In this document: one piece after another, positions 22,842 through 30,345 of the stretch
Layout: the number at the start of each line of letters is the position of its first letter
How positions within the stretch are numbered: the stretch's first letter is position 1
Notes under the pieces: model-generated
Told to the model about the DNA's origin: nothing
What the model saw: only the letters and a program-made list of their open reading frames with translations
The model's database searches: none
Source: CADEDH01 sp965263455
Lineage (GTDB): Bacteria > Actinomycetota > Acidimicrobiia > Acidimicrobiales > SZUA-35
Reading direction: 5' to 3'
Assembly (NCBI GenBank): GCA_965263455.1
Contig: CBDHHN010000004.1
Location: 1,612,001-1,676,000 of the forward strand
DNA: 64,000 nucleotides
Program-made: the position numbers and the translations under genes

Positions 22842-23573
22842 GTGTCCGAAGAGGTCTCAGCGTTCGACCTTCCCACCGACGAGCTGCTGGCATTGCTGGT
22901 CGACGGGGAGATGGAGATCGAGGGGCGGATGCCCTACAGCTCCAACGCCACGTTCCTGGTCACCATGCGGGCCGACTCCTGCAGCCACAAGGCCATCTAC
23001 AAGCCGGGCCGGGGCGAGCGGCCGCTGTGGGATTTCCCCCCGGACCTCTACAAGCGGGAGGTGGCGGCCTACCGGCTGGCCCGAGCCCTCGGATGGGACG
23101 TGGTGCCCCCGACCGTGGTGGCCGGCGGACCGCTGGGGGAGGGCTCGCTCCAGGCCTTCGTCGACGCCGACTTCTCCGAGCACTACTTCACCATGCTCGA
23201 AGCCGGCGTCTGCCTCGACGACCTTCGCCGGCTGTGCGCCCTCGACCTGATCGCCAACAACACCGACCGCAAGTCGGGCCACTGCCTGCTGGGCCGCGAC
23301 GGTCGGGCCTACGGCATCGACCACGGCCTGTCGTTCCACGCCCAGTTCAAGCTCCGGACCGTGATCTGGGACTTCGTCGACGAGCCCGTGCCGGCCGAGA
23401 CGGTGGCCGACATCGAGCGCTTCGTCGACGATGGGCCCCCGGTGGAGCTGGCCGCGCTGCTCGATCCGTTCGAGACCGACGCCATGATGTCCCGGGCCCA
23501 GGCCCTGGCCGAGGCGGCCGTGTTCCCCGACGACGACACCGGCGGGCATCGGTTCCCCTGGCCCCTGGTCTGA
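22842..23573 (+). CDS. SCO1664 family protein (PI3/PI4-kinase-like fold)
   Basis: A 243-residue protein of the SCO1664 family, third member of the conserved trio. It shows a kinase-like arrangement resembling the phosphatidylinositol 3/4-kinase catalytic core: a lysine in KAIYKPGRGERPLWDFP near residue 50, the hydrophobic helix YKREVAAYRLARALGWDVVP, and a catalytic-loop-like LDLIANNTDRKSGHCLLG near residue 145 followed by the metal-binding YGIDHGLSFH near residue 167. Activity in this family is unproven to my knowledge. It starts at GTG 22842, 5 bases after DUF3090. The D-x4-N and D-H residues look intact, so enzymatic activity is plausible. Confidence 0.87.
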   Translation: MSEEVSAFDLPTDELLALLVDGEMEIEGRMPYSSNATFLVTMRADSCSHKAIYKPGRGERPLWDFPPDLYKREVAAYRLARALGWDVVPPTVVAGGPLGEGSLQAFVDADFSEHYFTMLEAGVCLDDLRRLCALDLIANNTDRKSGHCLLGRDGRAYGIDHGLSFHAQFKLRTVIWDFVDEPVPAETVADIERFVDDGPPVELAALLDPFETDAMMSRAQALAEAAVFPDDDTGGHRFPWPLV

Positions 23574-23690
23574 TCCGGGGCCGTCGGTGTGACACCGGCA
23601 GTCCCGGCACACCACACTGACACCCCAGGCCCCGCCGTCACCCCCTCTTGTGGTGGCGGCCCCGACCCCATCGAGCCCCGAGGAGTTCCG

Positions 23691-24959
23691 ATGTCGAACG
23701 AGACCATCGACGAGATCCACGAGCTGACCAACGCGTTCGTCGACGAGAACTGGGATCCCGAGATGACGGTGCGCCAGTGGTGGGACCGGTTGGCCACCGC
23801 CCGCCTGGTGAACACCACGCTGCCGGTCGAAGCCGGCGGTCGGGGGTGGACGGGGGCCCAGGCCGCGGCGTCGAACAAGGTGCTGGCCGATCGTCGCGTC
23901 GTCGGGGGTCCGGGCGGGCTCGGGATGCTGCTGGCCGCTCCGACCATCGCCGCCCACGGCTCGCCGGAGCAGATCGAGCGGTGGGTGCCCCGCATCCTGG
24001 ACGGCACCGAGGCGTGGTGTCAGTTGTTCTCCGAGCCGGGCGCCGGTTCGGATCTGGCCGGGCTGCAGTGCAAGGCGGAGAAGGACGGTGACGAGTGGAT
24101 CATCACCGGCCAGAAGGTGTGGACCTCCAACGGCCACGAGGCCGACTGGGGGATGCTGATCGCCCGGACCGATCCCGAACAGCCCAAGCACCAGGGCATC
24201 ACCTACTTCGGGTTCCCCATGAACCAGGACGGCGTCGAGGTCCGACCCCTGACCGAGATGACGGGGCGAGCCCTGTTCAATGAGGTGTTCATCTCCGAAG
24301 CCCGCGTGTCGGAGGCCAACATCATCGGGGGTCGGGGCAATGGTTGGCGGGTGGCCAACGCCACCTTGATGTACGAACGGGCCGGTATCGGCGGCGGCCA
24401 TGGCGGCGGCTTCGGCACGGCAACCCCGGGCGCCATCGGCGGCCACCTCGACCGCCCGGTCGGTGGGTTCCTGGGCAAGCGGGGTTCGATCTCGGTCGGC
24501 GCCGTGGGCCGCCGGGTGCTCAGCCTCCTCAGCAGCGAAGCCGAGGCCCGGGGCAGGGCCGACGACCCCGTGGTGCGGGATGGTCTGTCCCAACTCCATC
24601 TCCTGTACCGACTCCAGTCGATGACCATGAAGCGTCAGGCGGCCCAACGCCGATCGGGCCGCAAGCCCACCGGCCTCGGGGCCGGAGTCGAAGGCAACCT
24701 GGCCAAGCTCCTCAACACGCAGATCCTCCACCAGGCCCGCGACCTCAGCGGCCAGATCCTCGGCCCCGACGCCACCCTGGTGGGTGACGATTCGGCCACC
24801 GAAGGTCTGCTCCAGGAGTTGATCCTCTTCTCGCCTGCGCCTCCCATCTACGGCGGCACAGACGAGATCCAGCGGAACGTGATCGGCGAACGAGGCTTGG
24901 GCCTGCCCAAGGAGCCCGGCCCCGCCAAGGACACCCCGTTCTCCGAGCTGCCCCGCTGA
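23691..24959 (+). CDS. Acyl-CoA dehydrogenase family protein
   Basis: A 422-residue acyl-CoA dehydrogenase, an FAD enzyme that introduces a 2,3-double bond into acyl-CoA thioesters. Visible signatures are CQLFSEPGAGSDLAGLQCKA near residue 107 (FAD-binding loop), ITGQKVWTSNGHEADWGMLI near 137, and the C-terminal PPIYGGTDEIQRNVIGERGL. In the latter the usual MCAD-type catalytic Glu position is Gly, but a Glu occurs in LMYERAGIGG, the alternative site used by isovaleryl-type enzymes. A Gly/His-rich insertion GIGGGHGGGFGTATPGAIGG follows. The substrate is unknown. ATG 23691 has a good AGGAG site 8 bases upstream. Confidence 0.9.
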   Translation: MSNETIDEIHELTNAFVDENWDPEMTVRQWWDRLATARLVNTTLPVEAGGRGWTGAQAAASNKVLADRRVVGGPGGLGMLLAAPTIAAHGSPEQIERWVPRILDGTEAWCQLFSEPGAGSDLAGLQCKAEKDGDEWIITGQKVWTSNGHEADWGMLIARTDPEQPKHQGITYFGFPMNQDGVEVRPLTEMTGRALFNEVFISEARVSEANIIGGRGNGWRVANATLMYERAGIGGGHGGGFGTATPGAIGGHLDRPVGGFLGKRGSISVGAVGRRVLSLLSSEAEARGRADDPVVRDGLSQLHLLYRLQSMTMKRQAAQRRSGRKPTGLGAGVEGNLAKLLNTQILHQARDLSGQILGPDATLVGDDSATEGLLQELILFSPAPPIYGGTDEIQRNVIGERGLGLPKEPGPAKDTPFSELPR

Positions 24960-24998
24960 GCGCGGGGCCGAACCCGGCCGTCGGAGCCGGGCCGGGCC

Positions 24999-25202
24999 CT
25001 ACGAACCGGCACCGAGCGCGGCCCAGCAGCGACCCTCGCGACGGATCCGCTCCCGGAACTCCACCTCCAACTCGGCCCACAGGGCCTCCTCGGCCGGTGT
25101 GCGAAGCCCGAAGTCCTCGCCGTCGACCTCCAACTCGACCGCCAGCGCCATCAGGGCCTCCCGGCCCTCCGGCACCGGTCGCAGTGCTCGTGTGCTGTCC
25201 AT
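24999..25202 (-). CDS. Small hypothetical protein (67 aa)
   Basis: A 67-residue, largely helical protein rich in Glu, Arg, Ala and Leu, with no family I recognise. Support comes from position: ATG 25202 sits six bases downstream of a TACGTT hexamer, the same leaderless pattern as other genes here. The ORF fills the space between a convergent acyl-CoA dehydrogenase and a divergent secreted protein gene. The segment LMALAVELEVDGEDFGLRTP suggests a small globular domain. It could still be a chance ORF. Confidence 0.45.
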   Translation of the reverse strand: MDSTRALRPVPEGREALMALAVELEVDGEDFGLRTPAEEALWAELEVEFRERIRREGRCWAALGAGS

Positions 25203-25208
25203 GGGGAC

Positions 25209-25214
25209 AACGTA
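25209..25214 (-). promoter_or_regulatory. TACGTT -10-like element for the 67-aa ORF
   Basis: On the minus strand TACGTT is followed by GTCCCC and ATG 25202. It is the main reason for believing the small ORF is expressed. Confidence 0.42.
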
Positions 25215-25387
25215 GAGACGGGGGGTGACAGTGGACGGGACGGGCCCCGGGGGTCAGGGGCCACCCCAGGCCCCGGGTCGGTCGCGGCGCGTTCGTGACC
25301 CAACCCTTCCCTGGCCCTCACACAGCCCTAACACGGGCCCCCGATCCTGAGTATCACCAACCACAACCCCTCAGGAGAACACCTACC

Positions 25388-26269
25388 ATGCAGACCCCCC
25401 AGTCCCCCCGACCCGCCAACGGCCGCAAGACCCGGCGCTACCTGGCCGGTGGGGCGCTCCTCAGCGGCGGCCTGGTCCTGGGCGCCCTGTTCAGCCCGAT
25501 CGGGCTGGCCGGCGCCCAGGAGGACGGCACGACCACGGCCGAGACGACCACGGCCGACGCCGCCACCAGCTCGGACTCCAGCTCCGACAACGGCTCGGAG
25601 CGCGACGGCCGGGGCCATCACCGGCGGCATCATCGCAACGAGGAGTTCAGCAACCTGACCGGCCTCACCATCGCCGAACTCCGCGAAGGACGCGACGCCG
25701 GCCAGACCCTGGCCGAGACCATCGAGGCCAACGGCGGTGACGTCGACGCCGTCGCCACCGCCATGGAGACCGCCGCCACCGAGCACCTCGAAGCCGCCGT
25801 CGAGTCCGGCCGCCTCACCCAGGACGAAGCCGACGAGAAACTGGCCGAACTCCCCGACCGCATCGACGAGCGCCTCAACGCCGAACCCGGCGAAGGCAAG
25901 GCCCGGGGCCATCACCGGCGCCATCATCGCAACGAGGAGTTCAGCAACCTGACCGGCCTCACCATCGCCGAACTCCGCGAAGGACGCGACGCCGGCCAGA
26001 CCCTGGCCGAGACCATCGAGGCCAACGGCGGTGACGTCGACGCCGTCGCCACCGCCATGGAGACCGCCGCCACCGAGCACCTCGAAGCCGCCGTCGAGTC
26101 CGGCCGCCTCACCCAGGACGAAGCCGACGAGAAACTGGCCGAACTCCCCGACCGCATCGACGAGCGCCTCAACGCCGAACCCGGCGAAGGCAAGGGCCCC
26201 GGCCACCGGCACGGCCACGGTCCCGACGACGACAGCGCCGGGGAAACGGAGGACACGGTCAACACCTGA
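25388..26269 (+). CDS. Secreted protein with two near-identical 98-residue modules
   Basis: A 293-residue exported protein. The N-terminus has a basic start (RKTRRYLAGG) and a hydrophobic helix ending at the GLAGAQED signal-peptidase-like site near residue 43, then a Thr/Ser/Asp linker. The body consists of two almost identical 98-residue modules, each starting RGHHRRHHRNEEFSNLTGLT and containing LAETIEANGGDVDAVATAME and LTQDEADEKLAELPDRIDER. Such small helical modules, with an L-T-x-x-E-L-x-x-x-x-x-x-G-Q-T-L-A core, are common in secreted actinobacterial proteins of unknown function. His-rich HHRRHHR and HRHGHG clusters may bind metal. A CAGGAG ribosome site precedes ATG 25388. Confidence 0.85.
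   Translation: MQTPQSPRPANGRKTRRYLAGGALLSGGLVLGALFSPIGLAGAQEDGTTTAETTTADAATSSDSSSDNGSERDGRGHHRRHHRNEEFSNLTGLTIAELREGRDAGQTLAETIEANGGDVDAVATAMETAATEHLEAAVESGRLTQDEADEKLAELPDRIDERLNAEPGEGKARGHHRRHHRNEEFSNLTGLTIAELREGRDAGQTLAETIEANGGDVDAVATAMETAATEHLEAAVESGRLTQDEADEKLAELPDRIDERLNAEPGEGKGPGHRHGHGPDDDSAGETEDTVNT
25611..26198 (+). repeat. 294-bp perfect or near-perfect tandem duplication
   Basis: Copy 1 is 25611-25904 and copy 2 is 25905-26198. They start with the same GGGGCCATCACCGGC and differ, by my reading, only at one base near 25626/25920. The period is a multiple of three, so the reading frame is kept. Synonymous sites have not diverged, which indicates a very recent duplication or active homogenisation. 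Confidence 0.93.
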
Positions 26270-26287
26270 TCACGACCTTCCCCCGCT

Positions 26288-26330
26288 CCCGGTCGGGACC
26301 CGCCCTCCGCCCGACCGGGTCCCGACCGGG
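26288..26330 (+). terminator. Strong hairpin after the duplicated-module gene
   Basis: A 14-bp perfect inverted repeat, CCCGGTCGGGACCC at 26288-26301 and GGGTCCCGACCGGG at 26317-26330, with a 15-base loop, begins 19 bases after the stop at 26269. There is no U-tract, as is common for actinobacterial terminators. Confidence 0.65.
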
Positions 26331-26477
26331 GCCCCTCCAGCGCCTCACCGCCCCGCCGGCCCCTCCTCCGGCCCCCGGGCGGTGGGGCGCTCGGCGTTGG
26401 CACCCGACCATCGGCGGCCATCGCCCCCCAAGCCGCCAGGGGGATGATCGGACCGGCCTGCGCTAGCGTCGGCCCCC

Positions 26478-27107
26478 GTGATCCCCGGCTTCCCCTTCGA
26501 CGAGGTCGACCTCGCCACCAACCGCAACGGCCACCTCACCGACCGCCAGCTCAACCGGGTCCGGGGCGAGTACCAGCGACGCCTCCGGCTGCTCGGCCTG
26601 CTCCTGGGGCTCGGCCCGCCCGTGGTCCTCATCGGGCTCGTGATCGGGATCCGCTCCGGCTGGCTCGACGAGATCGAGTTCCGGACCCTGGTCGGCATGG
26701 TCTACGGGATCACCTTGATCCTGATCGTTCCCCTGCTGGCGTTCGGCATGTGGTCGAACTACGTCAAACCCATCCGGAACCGCACCCCGGCCTCGTTCAC
26801 GGGACCGATCCGGCTCCGACCCCGGGGCCAGGACATCCACCTCCAGTTCCGGCCCCGGTGGTCCGGTCCCCGCTTCGCCATAAGCCCCGACCAGGCCGAG
26901 GCTCTGATCGACGGCGATCGCTACACCGTCTACTACACCCCCGGCGGCTCGCGGTCGTTGTTCCACTCGATGGAGCACGTCTTCGTGCCGAGTTCCCGTG
27001 ACGACGACGAGCCCGAGCCGTCCGCCCTCGACGACGAAGCCGAGACCCGGACCGGGCCCGAAACCGACACCGCCGACGGCCCGGAGGACGGCACCAACAA
27101 CGGTTGA
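26478..27107 (+). CDS. Two-TM membrane protein, unknown function
   Basis: A 209-residue membrane protein that I cannot assign. Residues about 38-60 (LLGLLLGLGPPVVLIGLVIG) and 70-95 (MVYGITLILIVPLLAFGMWS) form two TM helices. They are followed by a soluble domain with YTVYYTPGGSRSLFHSMEHV near residue 155 and an acidic tail of about 35 residues rich in Asp, Glu and Thr. The phrase YxVYYTPGSxxLLSxEP-like is also found in bacterial membrane proteins with a small beta-domain. GTG 26478 is preceded by TAGCGT at 26464-26469 (8-base spacing). It is isolated on its strand and follows a strong terminator hairpin. Confidence 0.72.
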   Translation: MIPGFPFDEVDLATNRNGHLTDRQLNRVRGEYQRRLRLLGLLLGLGPPVVLIGLVIGIRSGWLDEIEFRTLVGMVYGITLILIVPLLAFGMWSNYVKPIRNRTPASFTGPIRLRPRGQDIHLQFRPRWSGPRFAISPDQAEALIDGDRYTVYYTPGGSRSLFHSMEHVFVPSSRDDDEPEPSALDDEAETRTGPETDTADGPEDGTNNG

Positions 27108-27140
27108 GACGGGCGCTCGACGACGGGTCGGGGGCATCGA

Positions 27141-27170
27141 TTGAGAACGAGTGTAGTTGAGCGATATCCT
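27141..27170 (+). promoter_or_regulatory. Promoter of the small HTH gene (TTGAGA / TATCCT)
   Basis: TTGAGA at 27141-27146 and TATCCT at 27165-27170 are separated by 18 bases, and the -10 ends six bases before the ATG at 27177. This is the most complete promoter in the window and again implies a leaderless or nearly leaderless mRNA. Confidence 0.6.
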
Positions 27171-27176
27171 GGAGCC

Positions 27177-27401
27177 ATGTCCGACGTTGACGATGGCTAC
27201 GACGCAGTGCGAGCCGCGTATCCCCCGATCCTGAACACGGCTCAGGTGGCCGAACTGCTCGACCTCAACAGTCGCACCGTGCTCAACATGGCCGGCGACG
27301 GTCGGCTCCCGGCCAGTCGCCTACCGGGGTCCCGGAAGTTCCACTTCGTCCTCGACGACATCATCGAGACGCTGAAGGCCAACCGGGTCACCGCCACCTG
27401 A
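27177..27401 (+). CDS. BldC/MerR-like small helix-turn-helix DNA-binding protein
   Basis: A 74-residue protein consisting almost only of an excisionase/MerR-type winged helix-turn-helix domain: ILNTAQVAELLDLNSRTVLN near residues 22-41, then MAGDGRLPASRLPGSRKFHF with the typical wing, and DDIIETLKANR at the end. Small single-domain proteins of this kind (BldC, excisionase-like AlpA) bind DNA as dimers or cooperatively on direct repeats. No phage genes are nearby, so a chromosomal regulator is more likely than a true excisionase. Its own promoter is well formed and a GC-rich hairpin follows its stop. Target genes cannot be told. Confidence 0.8.
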   Translation: MSDVDDGYDAVRAAYPPILNTAQVAELLDLNSRTVLNMAGDGRLPASRLPGSRKFHFVLDDIIETLKANRVTAT

Positions 27402-27423
27402 CCGGGCCCGCCGACGGGCCCGG
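27402..27423 (+). terminator. GC-rich hairpin after the HTH gene
   Basis: CCGGGCCCG at 27402-27410 and CGGGCCCGG at 27415-27423 form a 9-bp perfect stem with a CCGA loop directly after the TGA of the HTH gene. No U-tract follows, so termination is inferred from position and stability only. Confidence 0.55.
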
Positions 27424-27460
27424 GGGGAATGAATCCGACCGGCGCCGGTTGGTTCGCGGC

Positions 27461-27889
27461 ATGGCTTCCATCACCGCTGAGCTCCGTCAGAACTACCAGG
27501 TCGACATCACCAACGGCACCCACACGTGGCGGGCCGACGAGCCCGTCGACCTCGGCGGTGACAACACCGGTCCGAACCCCTACGACCTCCTGCTCGGCTC
27601 CTTGGCCGCCTGCACCACCATCACCCTCGCCCTCTACGCCAAGCGGAAGCAGATCCCGCTGCAGACGGTGTCGGTCGAGTACTCCTTCGACCGCGTCCAC
27701 GCCGACGACTGCGAGCAGTGCGAAGAGGAGCACACGGGCATGATCGACCGCGTCACCTCCCGCATCTTCATCGACGGCGACTTCGACGAGGCCACCCGGA
27801 AGCGGCTCCAGGACATCGCCGTCCGCTGCCCGGTGCACAAGACCCTGGCCAACGGCGTCGTCTTCGACGAGACCGTCTTCGCCGGGTGA
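27461..27889 (+). CDS. OsmC/Ohr family protein
   Basis: A 142-residue OsmC-like protein. It has the family segments HTWRADEPVDLGGDNTGPNP and YDLLLGSLAACTTITLALYA, with the catalytic-type cysteine in L-A-A-C-T near residue 51, and the second cysteine in the late segment IAVRCPVHKTLANG near residue 125. This two-cysteine pattern belongs to thiol-dependent peroxidases that detoxify organic hydroperoxides. An insertion with ADDCEQCEEEHTG contributes a further C-x2-C pair near residue 88. I start at ATG 27461; an in-frame GTG four codons upstream is possible. It is a single gene between the HTH regulator and the OmpA-like gene. Confidence 0.9.
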   Translation: MASITAELRQNYQVDITNGTHTWRADEPVDLGGDNTGPNPYDLLLGSLAACTTITLALYAKRKQIPLQTVSVEYSFDRVHADDCEQCEEEHTGMIDRVTSRIFIDGDFDEATRKRLQDIAVRCPVHKTLANGVVFDETVFAG

Positions 27890-27994
27890 CATCCGACACA
27901 GACCGGCGTCGCGTCGACGCGCCGAGTTTGTACCATGAGCCGTTGAGCGGTACTGGTGTGCATGGGCGAGGATCTGCGGCGGAGGCGGACGGAC

Positions 27995-28993
27995 ATGAAC
28001 GACGGCGAGGAACTGCCCAGCTGGGCCGGTAGGGCCCTGCAGACCGGGGTCCCCCCGGCCCAACACCAGGTTCCGGAGCAACCACTGGCCCGCGAGCTGC
28101 CTCCCCACGACGACGGGGGCGGCTCGGGCGGTGGGGCCCGGATGGTCATCGTGGGCCTGGTGGCACTGCTGGTCCTCGCTGCGGCCGGTGTGGCCGGGTT
28201 CCTGCTGACCCGGGGCGGCGAGGAAGTGGCCACCGACGCCGCCACCGCCACCACCCAGGTCGCGGCCCCCGCCACCGACGCCGGGGCCGCCGACGGCTCG
28301 ACCGACGGTTCGACCGAGGCCGCCGATCCGGCCCCGACAACGCCGATCACGGAAGCGACCACCACCACGGAGGCGCCGACCACGACCGAGACCGGGGTCG
28401 GCCTGGCCGACGGCCAATTGCTCCTGCCCGACGACTTCGTGCCGAGCGACCCCAACTACGAGGCCCGGATCGCCGAGAACCCGCGCTACACGGTCGTCCG
28501 GGGCGGCATCATCCACCTGTACGGCTTCGTGCCGACCCAGGAGGTGCTCGACGAGATCGTGGCCGTGGTCGAGGGCGTCGGCGGCCCCCAGGGCTACGTG
28601 GTCGAGACCTTCGTGGATCCCGACGCCCCGCTGCCCCCGGGCGCACCGGTGTACGTCGACGACCGGGTCCTGTTCGGGTTCAACAGCGTGGCCATCGAGC
28701 CCGAGTTCATCCCCGTGCTGGAGTTGGGCACCCTCCTGTTGTCGCAGAACCCCGACATCACCATCGAGGTCACGGCCCGGACCGACGCCACCGGCTCGGC
28801 CGAGGTCAACCTCGAGGTCTCCCGCCAGCGGGGCCAGGCCGTGGTCAACTACTGGGCCGGTCGCGGGATCGACCCGGCCCGGATCACGGTCAACGCCGTG
28901 GGCGAGGCCGACGCCTCAGAGAACGACGACGATCTGACCGCGGCCCTCAACCGCTCGGTCGACTTCCTCGTGATCGGCGCCTTCGAGGAGTAG
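27995..28993 (+). CDS. OmpA-family membrane-anchored protein (ArfA-like)
   Basis: A 332-residue protein with a cytoplasmic Pro-rich N-terminus, one TM helix near residues 50-72 (MVIVGLVALLVLAAAGVAGF), a Thr/Ala-rich linker and two extracytoplasmic domains. The first, about residues 160-210 (YTVVRGGIIHLYGFVPTQEV), is BON-like as in mycobacterial ArfA. The second is an OmpA peptidoglycan-binding domain with VTARTDATGSAEVNLEVSRQ near residue 258 and a late NRSVDF; the central Asp and Arg contacts are partly kept (R-T-D). It presumably tethers the membrane to the cell wall. ATG 27995 is preceded by GGAGG about 10 bases upstream; an ATG at 27962 is a weaker alternative. Confidence 0.86.
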   Translation: MNDGEELPSWAGRALQTGVPPAQHQVPEQPLARELPPHDDGGGSGGGARMVIVGLVALLVLAAAGVAGFLLTRGGEEVATDAATATTQVAAPATDAGAADGSTDGSTEAADPAPTTPITEATTTTEAPTTTETGVGLADGQLLLPDDFVPSDPNYEARIAENPRYTVVRGGIIHLYGFVPTQEVLDEIVAVVEGVGGPQGYVVETFVDPDAPLPPGAPVYVDDRVLFGFNSVAIEPEFIPVLELGTLLLSQNPDITIEVTARTDATGSAEVNLEVSRQRGQAVVNYWAGRGIDPARITVNAVGEADASENDDDLTAALNRSVDFLVIGAFEE

Positions 28994-29011
28994 CCCGGCG
29001 AGCGGGCGCCA

Positions 29012-30271
29012 TCAGCCCAGGACGGCGTCGAGGGCGGCGAGGAGCCGATCGACGTCGTCGTCCGAGGTGTAGTGCACGAACGAGAGCCGGAGCACGCCTC
29101 GGGCCGGGTCGACGCCCAGGGCCTCCAGCACCCGAACGGCGTAGAAGTCGCCGGCCCCGGCCATGATCCCGTGCTCGGCCAGGGCGGCGGCCACCCCCTC
29201 GGGCTCGTGGTCGGCCAGGTCGAGGGCGACCGTGGGACAGCGGTGCAGTCCCTCGGTCCTGGCCGCAACCGACCCCGGGCCCAGCAGGCGCACGCCGGCC
29301 CGGGCCTCGACCGCCTCCAGCACGGGGCCGAGAAGTCGTTGTTCGTGGGCCTGCCACAGGCCCGACACGGCCCGCACCCGGTCCTGGAGGTCGACCGCCG
29401 GGTCGCCCCCATGGTGGCGGTACAGGTCGTCGACGTAGTCGAGTACGGCGCCTGCCGCCCCCTCCTGGGCATGGTCGGGTCCGGCCGGGGCCAGGCGTTT
29501 GACCGGTGATCCGGCGTTGAAGCCGTGGCCCTGGTTGGGCAGCTCGTCGAGCAGGCCGTTGCGGACCACCATCAGGCCCTGATGGACCGAATAGACCTTG
29601 TACAGGCTGAAGAGGTAGACGTCGGCGTCGAGTTCGGCCGGCGCCGGGATGGCATGCGGGGCGAACGACACCCCGTCGACGACGAGCCGGGCCCCCACGT
29701 CATGGACGAGGCGGGCGGCGGCGGCGACGTCGTTCTCCATGCCCACGATGTTGGAGCAGTGGGGCATGGTGACGAGCGCCGTGTCCGGGGTGAGCAGGTC
29801 GGCCAGCCGATCGAGGCCCAACAGGCCGGTGGCCGGGTCGAGGCCCCACTCCACCACCTCGGCCCCGGCGGCGGCCGCCACCCGGCGGATGGCGCCGGTG
29901 TTGGCCTCGTGGTCCTGGTCGGTCACCACCACCCGACTCCCCGGGCCGAGGGTGGAGCCGAAGGCATGGGCCAGGACATAGGTGTTGGCCGTGGTCGACG
30001 GGCCGAAGATCACCTCCTGGGGGTCGACCCCGAGCGCCGCCGCCCAGCGGCGACGGGAGTGGTCCATGGCCTCGCCGGCGGCAGCCGACGCCGGATAGGG
30101 CCCATAGGGCTGGACCTTGGTCGCGGTGTAGAAGTGATGGAGGGCGTCCACGGTGTGGGCGCAGGGGTAGGAGCCGCCGGCGTTCTCGAAGAACGACCAG
30201 CCGGCCAGGTCGGGCTGGCCGAAGGCCGGGAACGAGTCCCGGACCGGCCCGAGATCCAGAGCGGTGTCCAT
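29012..30271 (-). CDS. Class V aminotransferase / cysteine desulfurase-like (VC1184-type)
   Basis: A 419-residue PLP enzyme of fold type I, class V. It starts with FENAGGSYPCAHTVDALHHF, has FGPSTTANTYVLAHAFGSTL near residue 90, the conserved DQDHEAN near 118, and the PLP lysine in DVYLFSLYKVYSVHQGLMVV near residue 230. The S-x-Y-K-x-Y-x-x-H-Q-G form of the lysine motif matches the VC1184-like cysteine desulfurase family rather than NifS/IscS. C-terminal RLSFVHYTSDDDVDRLLAAL is also typical. No catalytic-loop cysteine of NifS type is obvious, so desulfurase activity is uncertain. It is divergent from the AlkA-like gene, with a 74-bp gap. Confidence 0.87.
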   Translation of the reverse strand: MDTALDLGPVRDSFPAFGQPDLAGWSFFENAGGSYPCAHTVDALHHFYTATKVQPYGPYPASAAAGEAMDHSRRRWAAALGVDPQEVIFGPSTTANTYVLAHAFGSTLGPGSRVVVTDQDHEANTGAIRRVAAAAGAEVVEWGLDPATGLLGLDRLADLLTPDTALVTMPHCSNIVGMENDVAAAARLVHDVGARLVVDGVSFAPHAIPAPAELDADVYLFSLYKVYSVHQGLMVVRNGLLDELPNQGHGFNAGSPVKRLAPAGPDHAQEGAAGAVLDYVDDLYRHHGGDPAVDLQDRVRAVSGLWQAHEQRLLGPVLEAVEARAGVRLLGPGSVAARTEGLHRCPTVALDLADHEPEGVAAALAEHGIMAGAGDFYAVRVLEALGVDPARGVLRLSFVHYTSDDDVDRLLAALDAVLG

Positions 30272-30345
30272 GGCCGACCACAGTGGCACACCCGACCCGG
30301 CACGGCGACCGTGGATCAGGTCCGGGCCCGTGGTTAGATCGGGGG

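Noticed and set aside
27177..27401. Phage or plasmid excisionase
   Set aside because: The HTH resembles excisionases, but no integrase, tRNA or att-like repeats accompany it; a BldC-like chromosomal regulator is more likely.
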